NCBI RefSeq assembly: GCF_900129275.1
Contig: NZ_FQUX01000003.1
Span: 372,001-436,000, forward strand
Direction of reading: 5' to 3'
Length of the DNA: 64,000 nt
Origin: Arenibacter palladensis
Lineage (GTDB): Bacteria; Bacteroidota; Bacteroidia; Flavobacteriales; Flavobacteriaceae
In this document: in pieces, positions 55,696 to 64,000 of the stretch
Position numbering within the stretch: the stretch's first letter is position 1
Layout: each line of letters begins with the position of its first letter
Program-made: the position numbers and the translations under genes
Notes under the pieces: model-generated
The model's database searches: none
Seen by the model: the letters and a program-made list of their open reading frames with translations, nothing else
Told to the model about the DNA's origin: nothing

Positions 55696-55936
55696 AGGCT
55701 TTTGTGCTAATTTGAAATACAAATATAGCGTAATAATATAACCGCTTGCTACTCTCCCGAGCTAATATTTACAAGTATATACTTCCAAGGTATATTAAAA
55801 TCAACACTCAACCATAGGTTCATGGACTAGGCCACATTACCTCTAGAGACATGCCTGCCCCTACTATAAAATACAGTTGACGCAACAGGCCCAATTAAAA
55901 AATAATAAACTGTATTTTTGATTAAAATTTAGTTTT

Positions 55937-57160
55937 ATGCAACACATTATAGACCGATTTATAAGTTATATTACCGTAGACACCCAAAGCGATCCTAATT
56001 CCAACACTACCCCCAGCACTGAAAAACAGTGGACACTTGCCCATAAATTAGTGGCAGAACTTAAACAAATAGGTATGCAGGATGTGGTTATAGATGACAA
56101 GGCATACATTATGGCCACATTACCCAGTAATTTGGAAAAGGAAGTGCCCACTATCGGATTTATTTCCCATTTTGATACTTCACCAGATTTCACGGCCACC
56201 GAGGTTAAGCCTCAAATAATCAAAAATTATGATGGAGGGGATATTGTCCTGAACAAAGTGGAAAATATTGTACTCTCTCCCAGTTATTTCGAGGACCTAT
56301 TACAATATAAGGGCAATACCTTAATTACTACAGATGGAACCACTTTGTTAGGTGCCGATGACAAGGCCGGAATAACCGAGATTATTACGGCCATGGAATA
56401 TTTAATACAACATCCAGAAATTAAACATGGCAAGATCAGGGTAGGTTTTACCCCAGATGAAGAAATTGGCCGTGGGGCACACCATTTTGATGTTGCCGCA
56501 TTTGGGGCCGATTGGGCATATACAATGGACGGTAGCCAAATCGGGGAACTGGAATATGAAAACTTTAATGCTGCAGGTGCCAAAATAACCATTAAAGGAA
56601 AAAGTGTACATCCTGGTTATGCCAAAGGTAAAATGGTTAATGCCATTTTGATCGCCAACGATTTTATTTCGCAATTGCCTGGACATGAAGTCCCACAAAA
56701 AACTACCGGACGGGAAGGTTTTTTCCATATACACCATATTAAGGGAGAAATAGAACTGGCCGAAATTGAATTGATCATTCGGGATCACGAACTAAAAAAG
56801 TTTGAACAGCGTAAAGAACTTTTACATTATATTACGGAAAAATTGAATGCGGAATACGGGGATTTTGCAACCCTTGATATTAAAGATCAATATTTTAATA
56901 TGCGGGAAAAAATTGAACCGGTAATGCATATTGTTCAAATTGCCAAAGAGGCCATGGAAAGCTTGAGCATTACCCCAATTATTAAACCCATACGGGGAGG
57001 TACCGACGGCTCACAATTGAGTTATATGGGCTTGCCCTGTCCCAATATTTTTGCAGGAGGACATAATTTTCATGGAAAATATGAATATGTCCCTGTAGAA
57101 AGCATGCAGAAAGCCGTTGATGTTATCGTAAAAATTTGCGAACTTACAGCTGAAAGCTAG
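55937..57160 (+). CDS. pepT: Peptidase T (tripeptidase)
   Basis: A 407-residue cytosolic M20 metallopeptidase that removes the N-terminal residue of tripeptides. Metal ligands and catalytic residues appear in order: H and D in [15 protein letters not shown] in [12 protein letters not shown], the E-E pair in [15 protein letters not shown], the D of [19 protein letters not shown], and the final His in [15 protein letters not shown]. Full family length. It is followed after 57 bases by the YdeI-like gene. Confidence 0.95.
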   Translation: MQHIIDRFISYITVDTQSDPNSNTTPSTEKQWTLAHKLVAELKQIGMQDVVIDDKAYIMATLPSNLEKEVPTIGFISHFDTSPDFTATEVKPQIIKNYDGGDIVLNKVENIVLSPSYFEDLLQYKGNTLITTDGTTLLGADDKAGITEIITAMEYLIQHPEIKHGKIRVGFTPDEEIGRGAHHFDVAAFGADWAYTMDGSQIGELEYENFNAAGAKITIKGKSVHPGYAKGKMVNAILIANDFISQLPGHEVPQKTTGREGFFHIHHIKGEIELAEIELIIRDHELKKFEQRKELLHYITEKLNAEYGDFATLDIKDQYFNMREKIEPVMHIVQIAKEAMESLSITPIIKPIRGGTDGSQLSYMGLPCPNIFAGGHNFHGKYEYVPVESMQKAVDVIVKICELTAES

Positions 57161-57217
57161 CATTAGTAAGTAATTGCTTCAATAAACACAAGAAGAAACA
57201 TTTCATTTGGCATAAAA

Positions 57218-57814
57218 ATGAATACCCAAGAAAAGATAGAGGCCTATTTCGCAAAAGAACAACCCTTTAAAGAAGGTATTGGACTTTTGCGGGAATTGGC
57301 CCTAAAAACTGAGCTTATTGAAACTTACAAATGGGGTATCCCCGTATACACTATAGACAATAAGAATGTTCTTGGTATATTGGCCTTCAAGCACCATTTC
57401 GTTATCTGGTTCTACAATGGCGTCTTTTTAAAAGACCCGAAAAAAGTACTCGAAAATGCACAGGAGGGTAAAACAAAGGCCATGAGGCATTGGAAATTCA
57501 GTAATAAAGAGGACATTGATGAGGCTGTGGTTTTATCCTATTTTCATGAAGCTATTAGCAACCAAAAAAAGGGACTTACCCTAGCCCCCGAAAAAAACAA
57601 GCCAATTTTAATGCCTCCCTTGTTAGAAAAAGCACTTGGCAATAATCAGGCGTTAAAAAAAAATTATGAAAGCCTAAGCCCTTATAAACAAAGGGAATAT
57701 TGTGAGTATATTTCTGAGGCCAAACAGGAAAAGACCAAACTGTCCCGACTGCAGAAATGTATTCCCCTATTGGAAAAAGGTATGGGACTGCACGATAAAT
57801 ATAGGAAAGGGTAG
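57218..57814 (+). CDS. YdeI/OmdA-like DUF1801-type protein
   Basis: A 198-residue soluble protein. The first 120 residues match DUF1801/YdhG-like barrels: AKEQPFKEGIGLLRELALKTELIETYKWGIPVYTIDNKN, ILAFKHHFVIWFYNGVFLKDP. The C-terminal 60 residues fit the OmdA/YdeI motif (LEKALGNNQALKKNYESLSPYKQREYCEYISEAKQ...RLQKCIPLLEKG). Proteins of this type have been linked to bacteriocin protection and periplasmic or cytosolic stress, without known chemistry. The stop is 8 bases from a heptamer tandem repeat. Confidence 0.87.
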   Translation: MNTQEKIEAYFAKEQPFKEGIGLLRELALKTELIETYKWGIPVYTIDNKNVLGILAFKHHFVIWFYNGVFLKDPKKVLENAQEGKTKAMRHWKFSNKEDIDEAVVLSYFHEAISNQKKGLTLAPEKNKPILMPPLLEKALGNNQALKKNYESLSPYKQREYCEYISEAKQEKTKLSRLQKCIPLLEKGMGLHDKYRKG

Positions 57815-57822
57815 ATAGCTAA

Positions 57823-57907
57823 CAGTAGTCAGTAGTCAGTAGTCAGTAGTCAGTAGTCAGTAGTCAGTAGTCAGTAGTCAGTAGTCAGTAGTCAGTAGTC
57901 AGTAGTC
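57823..57907. repeat. Perfect 7-base tandem repeat, about 12 copies
   Basis: Twelve exact copies of CAGTAGT plus one base, without interruption, in the spacer between the converging YdeI-like and VCBS genes. The period is not a multiple of 3 but lies outside coding sequence, so copy-number change would not alter a reading frame. Confidence 0.97.
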
Positions 57908-57939
57908 AAAAAAATAAATGGAATTGGATAATCCAATTC
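57908..57939 (-). terminator. Possible terminator of the VCBS-repeat gene
   Basis: An 8-base stem GAATTGGA/TCCAATTC (57921-57928 with 57932-57939), loop of 3; on the minus strand it is followed by a T-rich tract ending in seven Ts (57908-57914). It lies 18 bases after the gene's stop. Confidence 0.6.
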
Positions 57940-57957
57940 TGACCTGATGTAATTGAT

Positions 57958-59535
57958 TTATTTCGTGGTATTTTCCAGCACAATAATTGATGGTCCGTTG
58001 GACAGCCATTTTTGGCCCAAACCGGTCGTATCCCCTAATGGAAGAAAATACACAAAAGACCCGAGGGCCAAGTCAATATCTCCATCTGCATCCATATCCT
58101 CCGCATCCATTACGATCCATCGACCTTTGATCGACTCCGTAAAAGAGGAATCCTCAAATTTCAAATCACCCTTATTTTCCAGATATACAAAACTTTCCTC
58201 AGCAGAATTTATATAGTCAGGGAAAAATGAAATTGCCGCAATATCCAGATCTCCATCCAAATCGTAATCTCTGGGCATAGCTTTATAAGCTCCGTTTAAA
58301 TGGTAGAAATAAGATTGCTTAAAATTTAAATCCCCATCATTCAGAAATATATAAATGCCATGATAGTCTTTTAAAATAGGTGTTTTGTCCGCGTTATCCC
58401 CACAGACATATAATATATCATCGTAGCCATCATTATTAAAATCTACCAACTCAATGTATTGGGAACCATTCAGAGGAAGAAAAGAAAGCAATCTTTTGGT
58501 GGAAAACGTACCATCGCCTTGGTTCTGATAGTACACAACCCCTTCATCCCCTTGGGCCATAAGCGCAAAAATATCTTGAAGACCATCCCCATTGGCATCC
58601 TTTATCACTGCAGTAATGGCACCTGATCTGTTGTCCAAAGTCTTCATAGTGTATTTGTCTCCCCCCTCGTTTTTGTACCAAACCAATTTACCGGTTTCAT
58701 TGCCGTATTCACAGGCTACAACGTCTTCCAATCCATCGTTATCCAAGTCCCCATAAGCCATATTTACCGGCCTTTGTAAATTGGCTATAACCTCGTTGGA
58801 AGTGTAAGCACCTGCTGTTCCCTTAGAAAATATTTTTTGTAAAGCCCCATCCGACACATCATTGGGAAAGATATTTTTCCCTGCAGTTGCCAAATAAATG
58901 GTATCATATTTTTCGTAGTAATGAACGGGTGCCATCTTTAGGCCAAGAATAAAATCCTTTTCAAGATCTTTGGTCAAGAAAGTAAGGCTATTTATATTTC
59001 GTTTACTATCAGCAAATACCACTCCCCTATTTTCTGGAAGTATTTTAACCATAGATGTTAGGGCCGGAGTATGTGAAAAGCTAGACTCCCTGTATTTAAA
59101 ATGCTTAAGGCCCATTTTAATTTTGTTGGCTCGTTTAGGAGGCAAAATGGTATCCGGTGCCCCATCAAGGTAGTAATCCACTATTTTATTCCAGTCTGCT
59201 CGGGCTATAAGGGGTCTTTCCGGAAAGATATTTGCCTTTTTAACAACCACCCCGCTCCTGCCATTGTCAAAGAGGCTATCTGGTCGTACATTTCCTTTAT
59301 AAATTCCCAATCGATGGCCCATGGCTGGAAGCACATCTTGTTGCCAACTAGACTTCGGCAACATTTCCGGTTTAACAAAATGATGACAACTGGAGCAGTG
59401 AATTTCGGCCAAGCGATTTCCGGATAAATTGGTTGCCGTTGGTTCTTTATATTCCGAAATCGGCAATTCCTTTTTGTTTCCGGAACAGGAAAATAGCAAT
59501 CCAATGAGGAGGGTCAGCGAAAAAAAATTCTTCAT
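57958..59535 (-). CDS. VCBS/FG-GAP beta-propeller lipoprotein with a CxxCH heme-binding motif
   Basis: A 525-residue lipoprotein (lipobox LLFSC, Cys17). Residues about 45-130 include HCSSCHHFVKPEMLPKS with a CxxCH heme c attachment motif, followed by an Asp-rich segment and a distal Met, like a small cytochrome c-type domain. From about residue 240 the protein carries several VCBS/FG-GAP repeats, visible as D-x-D/N-x-D-G-x-x-D calcium-binding loops (DLDNDGLEDVVACEYGN, DANGDGLQDIFAL, DFNNDGYDDILYV, DYDLDGDLDIAAISF, DMDADGDIDLALGSF). This combination is seen in surface-exposed Bacteroidetes and planctomycete proteins; an electron-transfer or binding role is plausible. Confidence 0.87.
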   Translation of the reverse strand: MKNFFSLTLLIGLLFSCSGNKKELPISEYKEPTATNLSGNRLAEIHCSSCHHFVKPEMLPKSSWQQDVLPAMGHRLGIYKGNVRPDSLFDNGRSGVVVKKANIFPERPLIARADWNKIVDYYLDGAPDTILPPKRANKIKMGLKHFKYRESSFSHTPALTSMVKILPENRGVVFADSKRNINSLTFLTKDLEKDFILGLKMAPVHYYEKYDTIYLATAGKNIFPNDVSDGALQKIFSKGTAGAYTSNEVIANLQRPVNMAYGDLDNDGLEDVVACEYGNETGKLVWYKNEGGDKYTMKTLDNRSGAITAVIKDANGDGLQDIFALMAQGDEGVVYYQNQGDGTFSTKRLLSFLPLNGSQYIELVDFNNDGYDDILYVCGDNADKTPILKDYHGIYIFLNDGDLNFKQSYFYHLNGAYKAMPRDYDLDGDLDIAAISFFPDYINSAEESFVYLENKGDLKFEDSSFTESIKGRWIVMDAEDMDADGDIDLALGSFVYFLPLGDTTGLGQKWLSNGPSIIVLENTTK

Positions 59536-59701
59536 GCAATATTAGATAAATATAGGAATTCGATTAAAAATGTCCTCCTGAGTGCGACCCAATCTACGAA
59601 GATACTGCCGAATTTTCAAGCATGATATAAATATAGTGTCTACAATGATTGTTAAAAGCGCAAAATCTTAGAGCGTGAAACTTATCCAACCATAATAACA
59701 G

Positions 59702-61519
59702 CTACGCCACCCTTACTAAAAGAAAGGTTGCCAAAACCCATAGTATAAGACTTAAAATGCCTCCTATTATAAAAAAGTGTTTGAATTTATAGTTGCCTAT
59801 TCCATAAATCAAGGTATTGGTCTGATAACCTACCGGTGTAAAAAAACTGAAATTTGCCGCGAACATTACGGCCAGGATAAATGGCTTATAATCCAAATTA
59901 AGTCCGCCTGCCAGAGCCATTGCAATTGGAGTCATAATAATGGCCGTAGCATTATTACTTACCACACCGCTCATGACCATGGTGATAAAAAAGAGGCTTC
60001 CAATAATTATGGTTTTGGATTGGCCTACCAACAGGCCCAATAATTTTTCAGAAATCCACATATCCGCACCTGTATTATGCATGGCTATACCCAAGGGGAT
60101 CATTCCCGCCAACAAAAAGAAAATTTGCCAATTTACCTTTTTGTAAACACTGTCCAAATTAAGGTTATTGGTAAGCAGTAATATAGAAACCCCGGCCAAG
60201 GCACTTACCATTATGGATAGAACCCCTGTGGCCGCCAATGCGACCACTGAACCAAGAACTGCCAACGATAAAATTCTACCGAATCGGGAATGGGTTTTGA
60301 GCGAATCAAACTCCTGTAAAAGCACTATGTTTTCAATGGCTTCCAAAGATTTAATGTTTTCCCTGCTTACATCCACCAGTAGACGATCACCAGCTTTGAG
60401 CACCAATTTATCCGAACTGCTCCTCACCAATCTTTCCTTAACATTCGTCAAGGTCTTGCGCTTCTTTATGGCCACAGGTACAATATCCTGTTGCATATAA
60501 CCTCTTAGATTTCCCAAGGTCTTGCCCAAGAGAGCAGCGCCGGGAAGCATTAACAGTTCAACAAACACCCGTTCCTCCAATTTGGGAACCATTTCTTCCC
60601 CAGTGGCCCCATGATCGACCCCCAACCAATTATTTTGTTCGTTAAGCCCCAAGTTTTGGGAATCACTTAGTTTTGAGAGGCTCATAATATTGCACATTAA
60701 TAGCAATTGGTCATTTTCCTTTAGGGTGATATATTTACCAGGTGAATTGTGAATTCGATTGTCCCTTATCAATTTCAGTATTGATATCTCCGGATTGTTA
60801 AATAAAAATGTTTCCTCCAACCTTTTGTTTACCAATTGCGAGCCCGACTTTATACGGACACTGGTAATATAATCTGCAACACTATAATCGTTCCCCAATT
60901 CCCTTTTCCCGCTCCATGGCAACCATCCAAGCATTAAGGTAAGGTAGACAACGGACACGGCCAGAAAAATTAATCCTATAGAAGTAAATTCGAAAAAACG
61001 CAGTGCCGGTGCCCCTAGGTTTTGTGACACTGAATTTACTATCAGGTTTGTCGAAGTCCCCATTAAGGTACAAGATCCTCCCAATATACCTGCAAAAGAA
61101 ATGGGCAACAATAATTTGGATTTGGAAATATTGAACCGATCGGAGAGCTGGTTTATAATTTTAATGAAAACTATGACGACGGCCGTAGTGCTAATAAAAG
61201 CTGAAATACTTGCGGTTACGATCATAAAAACGGGAGCTATTATAAATAATGGGAAGGCTTTAATTTTTCCCAAACCAGAAGTAAGCCAAGTAATAACACC
61301 ATTTTCCTCCATGGCTATGGCCAGGATCATCAAGGCCAAAACCGCTATGGTGGCACTATTGGAAAACCCGCTTATGGCCTCTTCCGGTTTCACTAGCCCC
61401 AATAATGTTAATGAAACAATTATAAAAAAGGCTATCTTATCTACTGGAAAAACCTCCAGGGCAAACAAGATTATGGTAATAAACAAAACCAAGAACACCA
61501 ATCCCATTTCGAACGTCAT
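59702..61519 (-). CDS. SLC13/DASS-type anion transporter with TrkA-C domains
   Basis: A 605-residue inner-membrane protein with 10-11 membrane segments, in two blocks. Between them (about 205-405) lie two TrkA-C-like regulatory domains (SGSQLVNKRLEETFLF and LPGAALLGKTLGNLRG starts). The membrane blocks contain GTSTNLIVNSVSQ and SNNATAIIMTPIAMALA, the SNT-type motifs that bind sodium and the carboxylate or sulfate substrate. Such proteins transport dicarboxylates, sulfate or citrate; the TrkA-C insert often marks sulfate or silicate-type carriers, but the substrate cannot be assigned. Confidence 0.9.
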   Translation of the reverse strand: MTFEMGLVFLVLFITIILFALEVFPVDKIAFFIIVSLTLLGLVKPEEAISGFSNSATIAVLALMILAIAMEENGVITWLTSGLGKIKAFPLFIIAPVFMIVTASISAFISTTAVVIVFIKIINQLSDRFNISKSKLLLPISFAGILGGSCTLMGTSTNLIVNSVSQNLGAPALRFFEFTSIGLIFLAVSVVYLTLMLGWLPWSGKRELGNDYSVADYITSVRIKSGSQLVNKRLEETFLFNNPEISILKLIRDNRIHNSPGKYITLKENDQLLLMCNIMSLSKLSDSQNLGLNEQNNWLGVDHGATGEEMVPKLEERVFVELLMLPGAALLGKTLGNLRGYMQQDIVPVAIKKRKTLTNVKERLVRSSSDKLVLKAGDRLLVDVSRENIKSLEAIENIVLLQEFDSLKTHSRFGRILSLAVLGSVVALAATGVLSIMVSALAGVSILLLTNNLNLDSVYKKVNWQIFFLLAGMIPLGIAMHNTGADMWISEKLLGLLVGQSKTIIIGSLFFITMVMSGVVSNNATAIIMTPIAMALAGGLNLDYKPFILAVMFAANFSFFTPVGYQTNTLIYGIGNYKFKHFFIIGGILSLILWVLATFLLVRVA

Positions 61520-61694
61520 CCCATAACTATTAATTTATGACTCCCTAAAAACTAAAAATATCCTACATCTCTCTTTTGGCAAATACCCTTTATCTTATTA
61601 CAAATTACATATATTATTGCATATGTTCCTTTAACGGAAGTCCCAAGCCATAGCAAAATTGTAATAACCATAATTGGATTAAGATTGATGAAAT

Positions 61695-62030
61695 TTATAT
61701 CTCATCAGAGAACATCATAACCACTTTTTGACATTCCTCCATACATTTGACACAAGAATTTGCACAATCCTCACAATGTTTATGATCGTGTTGTGCGCAC
61801 TGTTCTGCGCACCATTGACATACTTTAGCGCAGACGCTGCAATACTCTTTGGCATATTGACTGTCTGCCATTAAAAATTGTAGTGCTGCCGAACAAGATT
61901 CAATACATAGGATACAACAAAGTGGACAGTCATTTTTACTTTCCCTACCGGACATTTGAAGTAGGCAATATTGACAATCGGCTATGCATTTACGACAGGC
62001 TTCAATACAATCCAAATAAGGTGATTCCAT
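61695..62030 (-). CDS. Cysteine-rich four-helix-bundle copper-binding protein (Csp-like)
   Basis: A 111-residue protein with 20 cysteines in C-x-x-C and C-x-x-x-C steps along four helices, with His-rich HDHKHCEDC near the last helix. The start is taken at the ATG at 62030 (MESPYLDCIEAC), since the frame's longer version adds 22 residues with no family character. There is no signal peptide, like the cytosolic copper-storage protein Csp3, which holds many Cu(I) ions in its core. It likely buffers or stores copper. It is alone on the minus strand, divergent from the DUF294 gene. Confidence 0.9.
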   Translation of the reverse strand: MESPYLDCIEACRKCIADCQYCLLQMSGRESKNDCPLCCILCIESCSAALQFLMADSQYAKEYCSVCAKVCQWCAEQCAQHDHKHCEDCANSCVKCMEECQKVVMMFSDEI

Positions 62031-62315
62031 AGCATTAACATTTACGGTTACCCCTAAAATTAATTCAACCCTATTTAGCCCAAGAGCTCTATGCATTATT
62101 ATTTGAACGTTATTGGCATTTCAGATTTTGGGGCATCACAAAATAAATCGCATTATCTTTTCTTATTATCAGGCGTATAAAAATTAACTTTAACCCAAAT
62201 TAATTGAAGACGGATAATAAAAGTAGTTATTGCCTTCTTGTACCCTTTCAGGAACTTTAAACGGGAAAAGAACAATTAAGTTTATAAGAGCCAAGGATCA
62301 ATATATAATAGTAGG

Positions 62316-64000
62316 ATGAAAAATACCATTTCGCATAGAGTAGCCGATTTTCTGAAAAATTTTCCACCCTTCAATGTCCTAGGTCAGGCTGACCTTGAAA
62401 CCCTTGCCGAAGAAATTACCATTGTCTACAAGGAAAAGGATAGTGTTATTTTTGAGGAAAACGACGAACCCCATCCCTATTTCTATGTAGTGAACAAGGG
62501 AGCTGTTGCCCTTAAAAAGGGATCGGACAAGAGTATCATGGACATGTGCGATGAGGGTGATATTTTTGGACTTAGACCCTTAATGGCCCAGGAAAATTAT
62601 AAAATGAGTGCAAAAGCACATGAGGAAAGCATTCTATATGCCATTCCCATCAACATTTTTAAACCCTATGCCCAAAAAAATATAGCGGTTGGAAACTTCT
62701 TAATCGAAAGTTTTGCCTCCAATACCAGGAATCCATATTCAAAAAGTCATCGCGGTAAATTGTATGATGAAGTGCCAGATATAAATCCCGTGGCTCCCGA
62801 TACCCACGTATTGGATTTGCAATCTGTACAGTATTCCAAAAAATTGGTGACCTGTACCGCAACCACCTCGGCCAAAACAATAGCCAAAAGAATGACCGAA
62901 AAAAAGGTAGGGGCCATGTTGGTGGTCAAGGATAAGATGCCCATCGGGATCATTACGGACAAAGATCTTCGGAACAATATTGTAACCGGAAAATATCCCA
63001 TTACCACAAAGGCCAAGGAGATAATGGTTTCCCCTGTTATCACCTATAATAAACACCTCACCATAACCCAGGCACAGATGGCTATGATGAAAAGTAACAT
63101 AAGCCATTTATGTATCACCAAGGATGGTACACCCAACTCCAAGGCTATTGGAATTTTATCCAAACATGATGTTATGGTGGCTTTGGGAAATAACCCGGCA
63201 GTTTTGATCAAGGCCATAAATAGGGCCAAGAAAATAAAATCGATAAAACAAATAAGAAAGAGTATTACACATCTTCTACAGGACTATTTGGATCAAAATA
63301 TCCCCATTAAATTGACTACTAAAATAATATCCGAACTTAACGATGCCTGCGTTAAACAAATTATTAAGCTATCCTTGGAAGAAATGCCAACAAAGCCTCC
63401 CGTAAAATTTGCATGGCTGGCACTTGGTAGCCAAGGACGAAGTGAACAACTCCTCCAAACCGATCAGGACAACGCCATGGTCTTCGAGAATGTTCCAGAG
63501 GACAAACTAATTGAAACTACCGATTATATTTTGAAATTGTCCAAACTAATTAATAAAGGATTGTTTGATATTGGTTACGATTATTGCCCTGCAGAAATGA
63601 TGGCTTCCAATCCCAATTGGTGCTTAAGCCTGGATGAATGGAAAAAAACCATTTCCCATTGGATCATAAATCCAGGGACCGATGAGGTGTTGCTTTCCTC
63701 CATATTTTTCGATTACAATATTACTTATGGGGATGTAAATTTGGTAAACGAATTATCGGAACACATTTTCGAAACCACTAAAAAATATCCTATCTTCTAT
63801 TTACACTTGGCAAGTGGGGCACTACAAAACCCTTCCCCAACCGGCTTTTTTAGGCAACTGTTGGTTGAGGAAGACGGGGAACATAAAGATTCCTTCGATC
63901 TAAAAAGACGGGCATTAATGCCCTTGACCGATGCGGCAAGAGTACTTATTTTATCGCATTCGGTCAAGTCCATTAACAGTACCGCTGAGCGATTTGAAAA
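62316..64000 (+). CDS. cNMP-binding / CBS / DUF294 nucleotidyltransferase-like protein, 3' truncated by window edge
   Basis: At least 561 residues, cut by the right edge. Order: a cyclic-nucleotide-binding-type domain (about 15-135; FEENDEPHPYFYVVNKGAVALKK); a CBS pair (about 175-300; TSAKTIAKRMTEKKVGAMLVV, GIITDKDLRNNI, MVSPVITYNKH); a DUF294 nucleotidyltransferase region (about 330-470) with LGSQGRSEQLLQTDQDNAM, whose D-x-D is the expected metal site; and the start of the DUF294 C-terminal helical domain. Such proteins are putative signalling regulators that sense nucleotides; relatives include GlnD-like uridylyltransferase folds. The ATG at 62316 gives a typical start. Confidence 0.9.
   Translation, partial: MKNTISHRVADFLKNFPPFNVLGQADLETLAEEITIVYKEKDSVIFEENDEPHPYFYVVNKGAVALKKGSDKSIMDMCDEGDIFGLRPLMAQENYKMSAKAHEESILYAIPINIFKPYAQKNIAVGNFLIESFASNTRNPYSKSHRGKLYDEVPDINPVAPDTHVLDLQSVQYSKKLVTCTATTSAKTIAKRMTEKKVGAMLVVKDKMPIGIITDKDLRNNIVTGKYPITTKAKEIMVSPVITYNKHLTITQAQMAMMKSNISHLCITKDGTPNSKAIGILSKHDVMVALGNNPAVLIKAINRAKKIKSIKQIRKSITHLLQDYLDQNIPIKLTTKIISELNDACVKQIIKLSLEEMPTKPPVKFAWLALGSQGRSEQLLQTDQDNAMVFENVPEDKLIETTDYILKLSKLINKGLFDIGYDYCPAEMMASNPNWCLSLDEWKKTISHWIINPGTDEVLLSSIFFDYNITYGDVNLVNELSEHIFETTKKYPIFYLHLASGALQNPSPTGFFRQLLVEEDGEHKDSFDLKRRALMPLTDAARVLILSHSVKSINSTAERFE

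Noticed and set aside
57823..57907. Tandem heptamer as a CRISPR array.
   Set aside because: Units are contiguous and identical with no spacers.

Overview
The window is a chromosomal stretch of a Gram-negative marine-type Bacteroidetes bacterium, most likely Flavobacteriaceae (Arenibacter/Maribacter/Zobellia-like; genus not provable from this window). Reasons: low G+C; Bacteroidetes promoter signatures (TTTG, about 19-20 bases, TAnnTTTG) with almost no Shine-Dalgarno sites; many N-terminal signal peptides and lipoboxes on hydrolases; family-typical genes such as DUF5606, DUF5916, DUF3500 and LysA/DapD of the succinylase route. No rRNA, tRNA, IS element, prophage or CRISPR array was found. Both window ends cut genes.

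Layout. 1-4.4 kb: end of a GT39-type mannosyl/arabinosyl transferase with a co-translated membrane protein, then a PAP2 phosphatase / small acidic protein / MATE exporter operon. 4.9-8.4 kb: a large PAS histidine kinase and MazG. 8.7-21.9 kb: an island of exported enzymes (DUF3500, SMP-30 lactonase, DUF5916 outer-membrane protein, beta-lactamase-fold hydrolase, an esterase broken by one amber codon, SGNH esterase, GH20 hexosaminidase, S10 carboxypeptidase, large secreted esterase). The island lies between mazG and a ruvX-def-DUF5606 operon, genes I recall as neighbours in relatives, so it may be an insertion.

23.7-33.7 kb: dapD followed by a surface-polymer locus: a degenerate HAD protein, LicD, a TagD-like cytidylyltransferase, three GT2 domains, a TupA-like ATP-grasp protein, a LicC-like nucleotidyltransferase, and a 607-residue fusion of a CDP-glycerol glycerophosphotransferase-like domain to a GT2 domain. 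Together these predict attachment of CDP-activated phospho-alcohol groups (glycerol phosphate, phosphocholine or similar) to a cell-surface glycan, a teichoic-acid-like chemistry in a Gram-negative cell. The tRNA genes yrdC/sua5 and cca follow in the same tight gene run.

33.9-49.3 kb: mostly housekeeping (heme A synthase, NdpA-like nucleoid protein, a putative kinase-fold protein, an ABC exporter pair, uvrB, Hsp20, TerB, DUF1456, sucC, LON-domain protein, lysA, thioredoxin, guaB), separated by clear hairpin terminators. 49.4-53.4 kb: a porin, FMN-binding protein and small membrane protein that look like an envelope redox unit, then HMG-CoA lyase and a LysE exporter. 53.6-64 kb: Dabb protein, pyrD, pepT, a YdeI-like protein followed by a perfect 12-copy heptamer tandem repeat, a VCBS-repeat lipoprotein with a heme-binding motif, an SLC13/TrkA-C transporter, a 20-cysteine copper-storage-like protein, and the start of a cNMP-binding/CBS/DUF294 regulatory protein.
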